Below, piece after piece: positions 1-11,256 of a stretch of DNA of 64,000 nt. How positions within the stretch are numbered: the first letter of the stretch is position 1; each line of letters opens with the position of its first letter. This DNA comes from Endocalyx cinctus (lineage: Eukaryota > Ascomycota > Sordariomycetes > Amphisphaeriales > Apiosporaceae), in assembly GCA_001600455.1 (NCBI GenBank), contig BCKC01000007.1:1428019-1492018 (forward strand). Direction: 5' to 3'. The translations under genes were made by a program, and so were the position numbers. The notes under the pieces are model-generated. The model did no database searches. It had not been told where the DNA came from and saw only the letters and a list, made by a program, of their open reading frames with translations.

Positions 1-2636
1 AAGTTTTTTTTTTTTTTTTTGCTCGATCACGGTTGAATGGATCTACTAAAACCCAGGCAGCGCCAAGGTAATATGATAACATGACATAGCAAAGAAGTGA
101 TGGGATTTTATCCCGCATTTTCTGTACCTGAGCAAGAAGTAGATCTGGACTATTTCAAGTTGAAGAATGACATATTTCATCCCCCGAATTGTTCCAGACC
201 GTCCATCGCTAGTAGGAATGACGGCGTCTACAAGTAGCACAGTAGTTAGAGAAATCACACGCTCTTCTACCTCTAACCCCCAAAACTAAGCGCGCACATG
301 ATTAGTGCAATGCGGGTGGTCGTAATCTTAAAACACCTAAGAAAAGGGTACTTGGCTGAGTGGGTTTAGAAATAATTGATTCCTAGTATTATATATGTAC
401 AAGTATAGAGATGGGGGGTATGATCAGCCATGGGTCAGGCTGGCACCGACCACAGCCTATAAGGGTGTGCGCATAGGATTGTTTTAATCGTTTAAAACGT
501 CTCTCGTTTTGATTTGCAGAGGCGCCGAGTTTCTGCTGAGGCGCGATAACACGGTTGGCGGATTTCGGTACGGTTTCAAAAACTGACAGAGCAGTTCATG
601 CATCGGGCATCATCGAAGATCCCGAGATCATTTTCCGACCGGTAACCGAGCTGATTCGTGCGGTCGCGTTGCACGTCGAACAAAAGGCTAGTTTCGGCCA
701 AGGAATAAGGAATAAAATCATCTCAGAATTATCTTGTGTACCGTGGTTTACGTAGAATATTTACCTTGTTCATCCCCCTTGTGGTTTAGTGTATCTATCC
801 ACATTGATGATATAATGTCCTTACATATAATATATATACTATGTATATATATCGATTATACCAGATATTTCTCCAACTCTATTAATACACTATTACTATT
901 GCATTGCAGCGTACGAAAGGACCCGGCGCCGAAACAAAGTATGGAGCTTTCTTGTTTCTCATCTCTATTGTATTACAATTATTATATATATATATATTCA
1001 TACTGCTTATTTATTCATAGTTGTAGAGTATACGTGATTATTATATGTGCATCTTACTGTGTGGGACGTATACTGTATTAAATATAGTAAAGAGAGGGAG
1101 AGAGACAGGCAGACAGTAAAAACAAGACAGAGAAGGAGAGAAAGGAAGAAAGGGAGGGAGAGGGAAATATGAACGATCGATCCATTCTCTCCGATTCATT
1201 GCGAACAAACCACAGTTCGCTAGATTGCCAGTCAGGCCAGTGCAAGACAATTCGAGAGGGAAACTATGCCTACCTACATACGTATACTGACATGCTGACC
1301 TAGTGTAACCCATTCACCGACTTCACCGCAAATGAAATATATCGTAATTGTCCAATCATACTCTCCAAGATGATCTCCTCCCTCTAACTTAAGTTAAGTG
1401 TAGTCAAGGGTCCTTCGGCTACTCACCTGTGGAGACGAGGCACGATGGATACGTACATAGTATGTAACTGGATAAACAGCTTGGTTATCCCAGTCCGCCA
1501 ACCAGAAAAAAAGGATGTTTAGTCATTCAATTCAACCAGCACGAATCGTGAAGCTGAATCAAAGAGGAACGTTCGGCGTAAACTTATATCAACCTATGAT
1601 GATAGGTTTCTGCCGTGTTTAATCTATCGGATCGCTACGTCGTTGCGGTAAGATCTATGTACGTCGTCCATTCTGGTATATGGAATTGGAGGATACGGCC
1701 TTGGCCTTAGAATCTTCGGGAAGTTCTCGCATCCTCTTTCTTCAACAAAGGGTTTGATTAAATAGATCGGTTGATTTTGATCGATCGTTTTTACTTCCTT
1801 GTTACCGACTTTATCATTGAAGGAGAAGTTATCACTGGTCAATTCGTTCGATTTATCTTCAGCCTACTAGATAAGGTTCCGTAGTGACCGCTAGGTTAGA
1901 ATTATCTCCCCACCATCTGCTGAGGACCTGAGTAGGTCCACTACATACTGTAGAAAACATTTGAAAAGTAAAAAAATTAAACCAAAAAAAGATAACACAG
2001 TATATCCTAGACTTCCCCCTTCTTCATCCTATCCTCGTCTTTTATATATTCGTATTTATCTCGTAGTTCGTTTATCATTATCTTGAATAAAAGCTCCAAG
2101 ATAACAATTGAGGGGCACTTCAACTGTAGACTGATTTTTCTCGTATCGTCTACCAGCATCATCCAGGAGTGCTTTTTGATCGCGCCGGCTGTGGTAGCGG
2201 TCAACCCAAATCGTCAAGACGTTTTCCAATCTCCTCAACTCGTATGTGAACATATTTACCTACCCCATAAAAATTTCAATATCGTGATAAGACGAAAGGG
2301 AGGGGGTGCAGAAGGTGCTACTGCAGCAGCAGAAGAAAAAGAAGGTGATGGCGAGGAGCGTACAAACGAAAACGTATCACCATCAATCAGCAGCTGCAGA
2401 GGGAAGCCACAACGATAGATGAATGAATGAGTGAGCTGACAATGACTTCTTTCTTTACTTGTAGCGTTCATCATCCTTTCGCAGGAGCCCGTTGCTCTGC
2501 TTCTGGTAGTGCAGCGGACTCACCTTTCACTCGTTAAACCCCTTTTTTTATTTTTTTCTATCAAAAAAATATCCCTTCGTCGCTCCAATACTCGGTACAA
2601 AAAAACACAACTCAATATATTGAACCCTGAAAAACC
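1..2636. other. Intergenic, upstream of the inositol phosphate synthase gene
   Basis: I find no convincing gene here. The DNA is AT-rich with homopurine and homopyrimidine runs, for example 1083-1168 (A/G) and an (AGCAGCAG) tract near 2322. A GC-richer patch at about 505-710 has short open frames on both strands but no family I recognise; it could be a decayed coding fragment. The last 100 bases lead into a good start context (AAAAACCATGG). I saw no clear yeast-type inositol-response element (CATGTG core) in the proximal promoter. Confidence 0.6.
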
Positions 2637-4421
2637 ATGGCTCCACATGCGGAAGAAAACGGGGCGGTAGGCGAGCATGCCAGTAATGGGGTCCACTTGG
2701 CTTCCCCAGACCTGTTCGTCGTCGACTCACCCAACGTAACGTACTCCGACGACGAAATCCTGTCCAAGTACACCTACCGAACCACGAGCGTGACCAAAAA
2801 CACCGAGAATGGCAGATACGTGGCCAAACCGCGCGAGACGGTCTACCACTTCAAGACGGATCGCAAGGTGCCCAAAACTGGTATGATGCTAGTCGGGTGG
2901 GGCGGCAACAACGGGACGACCGTGACCGCCGGCATCATCGCGAACCGTCGGGGCCTCGTCTGGGAGACCCGCGAGGGACCCCGAGCGGCCAACTACTATG
3001 GCTCCGTGATCATGGGTTCTACCGTGAAGCTGGGTACTGACGTCGAGACCATGAAGGACGTGAATATCCCCTTTCACGATATTCTGCCCATGGTCCACCC
3101 GAACGACCTCGTCGTTGGTGGCTGGGACATCAGCAAGATGAACCTCGCCGACGCCATGAACCGTGCCGCCGTGCTTGAACCTACCTTGAAAGCTCTCGTG
3201 AAAAAAGAGATGACTCAGATGGTACCCTTGCCCAGTATATACTATCCTGACTTCATCGCCGCCAATCAGGAAGACAGAGCCGATAACTTGATCCCTGGAA
3301 CCGTAGCATGTCTGGCTCATGTTGAAAAGATTCGCCAAGACATCCGGTGAGTTTTCCTTTTTTTTTCCTTCTCCGTCTTATGTAATCCCCCTATCTTCGT
3401 CGTTCTTACGAGACATGCAGCAATTTCAAATCCCAGAACTCTTTGGACAAGGTAATTGTGCAATGGACGGCCAACACGGAGCGTTACGCCGATATTATCC
3501 CTGGCGTGAACGACACGGCCGACAACCTGATGCGGTCGATCGAACAAGGGCATACCGAGGTGTCGCCCTCGACCGTCTTCGCCGTGGCGTGCGTGTTGGA
3601 AGGCGCCCCTTTCATCAACGGGTCGCCTCAAAACACGTTCGTTCCGGGCGTGATCGAGCTAGCCTCTCGTCACGGCGCATTCATTGGCGGTGATGATTTC
3701 AAGTCCGGACAGACCAAGATGAAGTCGGCTCTAGTAGACTTCTTGATTGGTGCCGGCATCAAGCTCACCTCCATCGCGAGCTACAACCACCTGGGGAATA
3801 ACGACGGCAAGAACCTCAGCTCTCACCGTCAGTTCCGATCCAAGGAGATCTCCAAGTCCAACGTCGTCGACGACATGGTCGAGGCCAACACCGTCCTTTA
3901 CAATAAGCCTGGCGAACACCCTGACCACACCGTCGTTATCAAGTATATGCCCGCCGTCGGCGATAACAAACGTGCCCTCGATGAGTACTATGCTGAGATT
4001 TTCCTAGGAGGTCATCAGACTATCTCGTAAGCTTATCTCTTTTTTCTAGCTTCTCATTTACACCATCGCGGGAAAAAAGAATACAATTTTGATAAAAAAA
4101 TTTTTTAATAACTAACCTCTCTTTAGCATCTTCAACGTCTGTGAGGACTCTCTTCTCGCCTCTCCCCTGATCATTGACCTCGTCCTCGTGACGGAAATGA
4201 TGACCCGAATCAGCTGGAAAAGTGACGAAGAAAGTGAATACGCGTCTTTCCACAGTGTCCTTAGCATCCTGAGTTACATGCTTAAGGCCCCTCTGACGCC
4301 TCCGGGCACCCCCGTCGTCAACGCGCTCGCTAAACAGCGCGCTGCCCTGACCAACATCTTCCGCGCTTGCGTCGGCCTGGAGCCTGAGTCGGATATGACT
4401 CTCGAGCATAAGCTCTTCTAG
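2637..4421 (+). CDS. INO1: Inositol-3-phosphate synthase (myo-inositol-1-phosphate synthase)
   Basis: This enzyme converts glucose 6-phosphate to 1D-myo-inositol 3-phosphate using bound NAD, the first committed step of inositol and phosphatidylinositol synthesis; it is a cytosolic homotetramer. Three exons: 2637-3346, 3421-4026, 4127-4421, joined by introns of 74 and 100 nt with GTGAGT...CAG and GTAAGC...TAG borders; both junctions keep frame. The product is 536 residues, close to yeast Ino1 (533). Visible signatures are the NAD-binding glycine loop [11 protein letters not shown] (85-95), the active-site block NHLGNNDG (359-366) followed by a K/S-rich segment, and the C-terminal [15 protein letters not shown] block that starts exon 3. 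The start lies in a strong context (ACCATGG). It reads as intact and typical for the family. No neighbour is related to inositol metabolism. Confidence 0.97.
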
Positions 4422-5331
4422 ACCACGACTTGCTCTTTTGAATCGTATCGCTCGTTTATTGATTTACACGAGGAGGAAGACGGATTACCTTTCTTAAACC
4501 CACTCAACATAGTCCCTCATTCATTTTCACTATTTTAATATTTGGCAACAAGATGACTCAATCGACTCAACATCATCCGAGTATCTGGATTGGACCAGGG
4601 ATTTCAACATTCCTAGACTAGTTTAAAAAATAACCGTGAGAAAATAAATAAAGTCGCATTATAAGACTTGCAGTTTTTATTTGGCGCATTGTGTTAGCTA
4701 CTAAAGTGACCACTTCTTATCATGTATTACGATTACTTCAAAAACTAAACGATCTTGGATGAATTATGAGGTATTGTTACACAGCGAAGTATGCACCCAT
4801 GACAGATGATTAATTGGTTTAACCTCTTATCCTGCTATTGATTTCGTTCATACCCACAAGTCATAAGTAGAAGCAGATATTAGGGAAACAGGTCTTGGTT
4901 CGATACACTCATGTGTTTCAGTGTCTCTATTAATGACTCAAGTTCTATGAAATTTTGAGACTGATAAGGGCGGATTTACCCACGCCGAGACACTGTCAGG
5001 AAGTTCATTCCACCCCGATTTTTTTTTTTTCTAGAAGAAAAACTTGGCGGGTCATGAACTACGTGAAGAAGCTATTTGAAAAAAAAAAAGTATTTTATGA
5101 TGAAGAGAAAGAATATCTACTAATGTCAAGGAACACTCAGGTCCTACGGCAATGGCACGGGCAGGGTATCTAAAGTGCAACTGTGCGAACATGTAATAAG
5201 TAATACCTAACAAGGTCATTCTATCTCGCATCGGAGACAGTCATAGTCGAAACAGAGAATTTTGTATTGACTTAATATCACTAAATAATACTCCAGTTCG
5301 ATACAGAAATGCTTGGCACCCGGTATTTCCA
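4422..5331. other. Intergenic between convergent genes (INO1 and DUF1996 protein)
   Basis: 3' flanks of two convergent genes. The stretch holds AT-rich sequence, poly-T and poly-A runs (for example around 5021-5032 and 5080-5089) and no supported gene. Confidence 0.6.
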
Positions 5332-6629
5332 TTATCTGGTAATAGGCATAGAACCGGGAAGCTCGTCGAGCCCTGTTAGAGAAAAAAAAAGTATCAGCAA
5401 AAAAAGTATTCGCCAAAAGGGAGGAGTTAAAGAAAGAAGAAAGAGGGGAAGAAAAGACTCACATCCGTCGATATCCTCGTCCACCGTAGCCTCCACGGTG
5501 CAAGCGTTCCCCTGCTGAACCGTCTGGGCGGCGAGGCCGCTGCAGGTGTTGCCGTTGCAGTTCATGTCCATGGCCTTCTGCAGCGCGTCTCCTTTCCAGC
5601 CGAACACGTAATCGCCGTGGTTCCCGTAACCCGTCTCGTCGCCGTAGCTCCAGACGAACGGCTGGGACCCGTCCTCGGGCCAGTCGGCCGCGTTGTTGAA
5701 CGCGCTCGTGTCCCAGATCACCTCGTAGAAGAGCTGCGGGATCTTGACCGGGTGGGAGGCCGGGCAGGGCCCGCCGCTCTCGAACGTGCCGCTCGAGGGG
5801 TAGGCGACGTGGCTGGCGTGGTCGGGCGGGTCGAGATCTTTGCCGTTCCAGCAACTGGTTTTTTTTTTTTCGTATGTTAGTAAGATTATTATGATTATTT
5901 AGATTTTCTTGGATTTCAAAAAAAAAAAAAAAGGAACTCACGTCGGGAAGCGAAGGTTCGCCATAATGCCCGACGGGCAAGGCTCCTTGGGCATATCCTT
6001 CGTCTCGCCGGTGCGGGTGAGCGGGTTCAGGAGGCAGGTGTACGTGAGCTGGCGATACTGCTCGGCCTCGGCCAAGGTCCGCACGGTCGGGTCGCCGACG
6101 ATCATGCGGAATCCGGGCTGGAAGGCGGTCACGCCGGCTCCGGACTGGTAGCTGGGCGTGTAGTAGACGGTCATGCCGCCGTTGGCGGCCTCGAACCCGA
6201 CGTTGCCCTTCTGCGGCACCCGCTTGAAGGTCCCGTTGCGGGCTCGGAAGTACAGGACCGCGGTCCAGTAGTTGGAGAAGTCGTCCCCGAACTGGCACGT
6301 CGTGCACGTCGCCGTCGCGGGTATGTCCAGGGAGGAGGGGCGCATGTCGGCGCGGAAGGCGTTCTGGGTTAGGATTAGTTAGTCGTCATTTCTTTTTCTT
6401 TCACAAAAAAAAAACTAATGGCATGAAAAGTTAAAAAAAGGGTTGTTGGGTAACCGAAACGTACCCCGCCGATGATCTGGTGAACGTGAGGCGATCCCGT
6501 CACCCCCGGGTTGACCAGGGGATCGAGACGCTCAACAACGAGCTGCGAGCACGAGAATCGCAGGAGAGCCAACGCACTCGGCGCCGTTAGGGCCAAGCCC
6601 GCAAGGGCGTGGGTCCAGCTTAACTGCAT
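5332..6629 (-). CDS. Secreted DUF1996-domain protein
   Basis: Four exons on the minus strand: 6629-6465, 6363-5942, 5854-5463 and 5372-5332. All junctions have GT...AG borders and keep frame, giving 339 residues. The N-terminus (MQLSWTHALAGLALTAPSALA) looks like a cleavable signal peptide of about 21 residues. The DUF1996 hallmarks follow: DPLVNPG and SPHVHQIIGGNAF early, two CxxC-type cysteines, a central YYTPSYQSGAG block, and GYGNHGDYVFGWKGD near the C-terminus. The last exon supplies only 13 residues and completes the family-typical DGW-LxxLPG ending. DUF1996 proteins are common secreted or wall-associated fungal proteins of unknown function; some are linked to cell-wall or stress phenotypes, but no reaction is established. 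The short introns and tiny last exon are easily missed by automatic annotation. Confidence 0.93.
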
Positions 6630-7495
6630 GGTTTAGTTGTTTTTTTTTTCTGTTAATTTTCCTTCAAACGACCGTGGTAGACTGAAAAAGGAGACAATCG
6701 ACCAGGAATTGGCAGGGGATTTAGAATTAAAAAAATCAACAGGAACGGAACTACGAATCTACGAAAGCCAGCATTTGTGACCGTCAATCTATTTATATAT
6801 ACGAGTAACACATTGTTTCTTTATTGGGAAACCTAGGTAGGATATTCGCTCGCACAATGGTAATTCGTTTCTTCCATGTTGATTGCCGAGAAGTAGTATC
6901 GATTACTGACCGGCTAAATTGTGGCGGGCGAATAAATTGTGGTTTCTTCGAATAGGAGATGCACAGACGGGGGTTATATATTAACTTACGCTATAATTTC
7001 ATTGGGTAGGACGGCCTTTCTCCGTGGTACCATGGAGTGATGGAAAGACGGGTGATCGAGAGTCACTACTTAGCTCGCGATGGGATGATTTTTCAGCGGT
7101 TAACTCAAGGTGTATTGTTAATGTGTGGATTATCAGCTGATTGGTAACTTATGTTGATGGTTAATTTATACTAGTTTTCCCTCTCCCAGTGTGCCGGCTC
7201 CCTGTAAGTTTTCATGTTTGTCCATAGAGATAATAATGGTTACATAAAGAAAAGGGGGTGAGTCGTGTCTATGATGAGGGTTATCTCCTACCCAAATCGG
7301 CCCGAACTCCTTCTATTATACATAATACAAAGTATCATGAGCACATACAACCTTAGTTAGTGAGAAACTAAGAAGTGAAAACATGGCATGATTTTGGCGG
7401 TATTCAACCACTGATACAAAATTCCTGGAACACTCTGCAGTCTAACAATATTGTCTTCCTGGTACTAGACCCAGAGATTTCGAATATTTTCATTA
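6630..7495. other. Intergenic between DUF1996 gene and helicase gene
   Basis: The right part is the 3' flank of the helicase and the left part the promoter side of the DUF1996 gene. AT-rich and non-repetitive; I see no gene or clear regulatory motif. Confidence 0.55.
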
Positions 7496-9994
7496 TCATC
7501 TATCTAGTAAAGCTGTTTGGTGGAAATTATTCCGATGAAATTCAATGACTTCAGGATTTCCTCCGAGACCGACCGTTAGAGCCTCAGGACTACCTTCGAT
7601 CTTTAGACCTAAGAGGTTCCTTGCCCTGGATAACGCGACGTAGACTTGACCTTGTTCAAAAGTCCGCGTTAGGTTTACGACGACACGGTCGAGAGTTAGG
7701 CTCTGGCTCTTATGAATGCTCATGGCCCACGCAGGCGCTAAAGGGATCTGCGTCCGGCTGAGCAGGCTGTACGGCTCATCGTCGCCGAGGCTGGTGATCG
7801 AGCAGTCGGCGTAGATGGTCCGGACCTCGCCGTTATGAAACTTGACTATCGGCCACGCCTTTTTGGTCGTCTCCGCTCGCTCTATGAATAACTTTATCCG
7901 CTCCTCCTTGTACAGGGCGTAATCGCCGAATATTTCGGGCCCGCCCGGGTTCCCGCTGTTGTTGTTGCCGCCGGAGCTGGCCTTGGGCATCTTGGCGGGG
8001 TCGTGCGGCTCGAACCCGCAGATGATGCCCTGGCTGCCGTTGCAGAGCTTCTTGTTGAGGTCGAGGTTGGTGAGCAGGACGACGATCATGCCTTGCTTGT
8101 ACTCGGCGACTTTCTCGAACCGGTGGTGCGCGAGCGCCATCAGGGAGTCGTCTTCCACGCGGTAACGCATCTTCCCCAGGTGGGGATGCTTTTCGCTATT
8201 CCACTGGAAGTGGTCGAGGCACGGATACGAATACTTTTCCGTCTGCAGCTGGAGAAATCGGCTGCTGTTCAGCTGGCGAACTTCTCGGCGAGTGGCGAAG
8301 AGCTTCGTGGCGCTCCCGATTTTGGTTTCGTGATTCATGAGGTAGTCCGTCTCCTCGGACGATAGGGGGATCCCGACGCGGCATTTCTGCAGCATCGCGA
8401 CGAAGTCTGCGTCGCTTTGCCTATGGATCGTCTTGAGCTCGAAGTAAGAAAAATTGCACTCCTCCCAGGCGCGGCTCCGGAATGCCCACTTATCCTTGTC
8501 GTGATAGGAACCGTGCTCTTTGCAAGAATACGACTTCTCTCTGATGTTGGATTTCAGTTCTTTCCCGCAAAACATACAATATTTGAAGGGATCGACGGGC
8601 GGAAGTTGATGAAAGTCCCCGGTCACGACGAGCTGCACTCCCCCGAAAGGCTTGTCCGAATCCCGCGCTTCCTGCAGAATCCTGTGCAGGCGTTCGAAAT
8701 GCAGGTTTTCGACCATGCTGATCTCGTCTATGACTAAGACATCCGTTTCGTTCAGTCTTTTGCGGGTTAGCGTGCCGCGTGAGTCCCATTTCAGCCTGTC
8801 GAGAGGCTTCTTGAAGCTATCCGGCGACCACCCGGCGTAGACCCACGTGGTCGTGCCATCTACTTCCAGAGCTGCGCGGCCCGTAGGTGCGACGACGTCG
8901 ACTCGTTTTCCTTTCTCCTTTAGTCGTTTTCTAAAGACTTTCAACACGGTCGACTTTCCGCAGCCCGCCGAGCCGGTGTAGAAAACATTGCGTCCGCTCA
9001 TAATCATGCTGACCACCGCGGCCTGTTCTGCGCAGAGCGGTGGCTCGGCTGGTAAAGAACAGTTCGGGTTGGACAGCCCATCAGGTGTTTTTTCCCCAGG
9101 CGGTGACTCAGGTTGCGGAGGCGTTGGCGAGGGAATAGAAATAAACTCGGCGTTCCAATCCCATTCTGAAAGTTGGTCAGGCGCGTTTAGGTGAGTAGGT
9201 GGCTCATGCATAGTCTCGAAGATGGAGCTCGAATTTCCGAACATTCGCGAGAATTCATCGCTTGAATCTTGTGTAAATGGATGTGTTGTTTCCGATAATG
9301 GACACTCTTCTCCTTCTGAAGATGATGAGTCCAGTATTTCTATCACGTCCACTTCCGTCGTTTCCTCCCTTTCCCAGCCCTCCCTCGAGGATTTCTCGGC
9401 GCTGAATGATCTATTTAGATCGTCAAATTTGTCTTGGTCATTAATTTGGACCGACTCTTCTTCTGACGGTTCTTCTCCCAAGCTCAGCCTTCGTCGTTTA
9501 TTTTGGCGAAGCCTGTCTTCGTCAACGATGTCACCCAGTATATCCCCTCTCTCCAATTGACCGCCTAAAGCGAATTTTCGTCTAATAGGATCGAGCTCGC
9601 CCAGCCTATTGACTCGCTCATGCTCATTATCACACTGAAACATCTTTCCAGAACAATAGACTGAAGCCATCTCATCATCTTCCCCCTCATCCTGATTATC
9701 GCGTAGGAACACCTTTCCAGAGCAATAAACTGAATCCATTTCGTCATCGTCCCCTTCCTCCTTAATGGTTCCATGGACATTAGATTTTTCAAATATTGGC
9801 TGAATCCTAATATTCGACCTTGAAGGTTGGGAACTCAGAGGGGAATAAAATTCTTCATCGCCGTCGCTCTCTCCATCGGAGCTGACTAAGTCGATGACTT
9901 CGGGTATCGAGTTACTGGTTGGTGGACATTTTCGTTTCGCAAACCCGTGATGGGGAGTATAGGATCCACCAAGACCAACCCTATGCTCCTCCAT
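7496..9994 (-). CDS. PIF1-like ATP-dependent DNA helicase with acidic SIM-bearing N-terminal arm
   Basis: Single-exon gene of 832 residues. The C-terminal two thirds is a superfamily 1B (PIF1/RecD-like) helicase: Walker A GSAGCGKST (341-349), motif Ia VVAPTGRAA, Walker B VLVIDEISM (419-427), motif III GDFHQLPPV (459-467), and the late motifs MSIHKSQSLTLD and VYVALSRARN near the C-terminus. Between motif III and the next block sits a small Cys/His insert (CMFC at 473-476, then C491 and H494) that may bind zinc. Residues 1-310 are acidic and Ser-rich and probably disordered. They carry two SUMO-interaction-like motifs, VIDLVSSD (33-40) and VIEILDSSSSEGEE (217-230), a 23-residue tandem duplication (about 79-123) and a basic patch NKRRRL (165-170). 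PIF1 enzymes unwind DNA 5'-3' at forks, G-quadruplexes and telomeres; the specific role of this paralogue is unknown. No Rep or Helitron domain is present, so it is not an obvious transposon helicase. Confidence 0.9.
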   Translation of the reverse strand: MEEHRVGLGGSYTPHHGFAKRKCPPTSNSIPEVIDLVSSDGESDGDEEFYSPLSSQPSRSNIRIQPIFEKSNVHGTIKEEGDDDEMDSVYCSGKVFLRDNQDEGEDDEMASVYCSGKMFQCDNEHERVNRLGELDPIRRKFALGGQLERGDILGDIVDEDRLRQNKRRRLSLGEEPSEEESVQINDQDKFDDLNRSFSAEKSSREGWEREETTEVDVIEILDSSSSEGEECPLSETTHPFTQDSSDEFSRMFGNSSSIFETMHEPPTHLNAPDQLSEWDWNAEFISIPSPTPPQPESPPGEKTPDGLSNPNCSLPAEPPLCAEQAAVVSMIMSGRNVFYTGSAGCGKSTVLKVFRKRLKEKGKRVDVVAPTGRAALEVDGTTTWVYAGWSPDSFKKPLDRLKWDSRGTLTRKRLNETDVLVIDEISMVENLHFERLHRILQEARDSDKPFGGVQLVVTGDFHQLPPVDPFKYCMFCGKELKSNIREKSYSCKEHGSYHDKDKWAFRSRAWEECNFSYFELKTIHRQSDADFVAMLQKCRVGIPLSSEETDYLMNHETKIGSATKLFATRREVRQLNSSRFLQLQTEKYSYPCLDHFQWNSEKHPHLGKMRYRVEDDSLMALAHHRFEKVAEYKQGMIVVLLTNLDLNKKLCNGSQGIICGFEPHDPAKMPKASSGGNNNSGNPGGPEIFGDYALYKEERIKLFIERAETTKKAWPIVKFHNGEVRTIYADCSITSLGDDEPYSLLSRTQIPLAPAWAMSIHKSQSLTLDRVVVNLTRTFEQGQVYVALSRARNLLGLKIEGSPEALTVGLGGNPEVIEFHRNNFHQTALLDR

Positions 9995-11256
9995 ATCGTT
10001 TTATGAATTTAGTAAAATTCGTAGATCTTGAACGGGAATTGGGTGGTATTCAAGGTACAGCCCTGATTAATTTAACCAGTTACATTAAGTAGTTTGTATA
10101 TTTGAAAGGAATATTATATATCTGATGTTCATAACTTTCATCTTCTTTTGCAGGAGCTCTAATTGTAATTAGGTTCGGGCGATGCTATGAGAATAAGAAA
10201 CGCGTCGAGACGCGACTTGGGAGCCACGTTCAACTAAATTAGTATTATGTAATCCGTATAGGGCAAATTATACCTAAAAGATAACTGTATTTAGTATGCT
10301 ATACAGTGCTGAGTCCCTAGTAACTATTTTTATCAGAGGCTAGAACTACTTAGATTTAGCGCTATCAGCTTCGAATAGGGGCCAGCTCGTGGTCAGTGTG
10401 TGGTGCAATTAATGAATGATCCATCCCTTACTTCCTCAATCTTAAAACTGATCAATAATGATATATCACGATTATTTCTTGTACAAAGAAACGAGGCTTA
10501 GAAGGAAGTATCAGGTAGATGGTAAGATTTTATTAAGTATTCCAACCGAGAAAACGACATTCTTGCTCTTGCTCTGGATACAAGTCTCTCAGCTCTTATA
10601 TTCCTGGCCTTGTGATATTATTTTTATCCCTAATATACTAAAAGCAAAAAGCCGTCAAGACTCAAGCATCGGTACAACGGCATAATAATCAGAACTTGGA
10701 TTTACTTAATCTAGAATGTTATCATCTGTTGGAACTATTACCGATGGAAAGGGTGCACTACTAGGGGGAAATTTATTCGTTGGTGTTGTGTAACATGTAG
10801 AGACACGAACTGATATGTTCCTGGTAGTTCCCATTCACCTTTCTTATGTAGCTACCCTAGTACCTACGGATAGATTATTAGAAGATTATACCGAACACAT
10901 GTTCTTGTAATCTCTTTCATTTCGTTTCAATTATAAATATTCACCGGTTTGACAAGCTTTCGGTATGTAACCGTGGGTGGGAAATCTTGTCTGCTGCAAT
11001 CAAACTATCCATGCCTTCCCACAGCTTTCTTGCCTACATCGCATGAATTCCATTAGCTCCCACAAACTCGTATCTCTAAGACCTCACTAAAGCTAGTATT
11101 TATTATTCACTGTTCACTCTTCTGTGGTTCGAGTTTTGCCCTAGACATTGATCTCGATTTCTTTAAATGTTCCATTGCACTGCATCTTAGTTCCTGCCCT
11201 AGACAATCTGCATAACCTTTGAGGGCGATTCGATTCTAATAGTGGAAGATTGAAAC
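9995..11256. other. Intergenic, divergent promoter region
   Basis: Shared upstream region between the helicase (minus) and the membrane protein gene (plus). AT-rich; short open frames such as 10458-10685 lack coding character. No known binding motif stands out. Confidence 0.55.

Noticed and set aside
4890..4910. TTGGTTCGA motif like a tRNA T-loop
   Set aside because: No matching acceptor, D or anticodon arms nearby; same for GGTTCGA-like motifs at 38941 and GAACC-like motifs near 19345 and 30116.
7496..9994. Helicase as a Helitron transposase remnant
   Set aside because: No Rep/HUH motif or Helitron ends seen; the gene is intact with a regulatory-type N-terminus.
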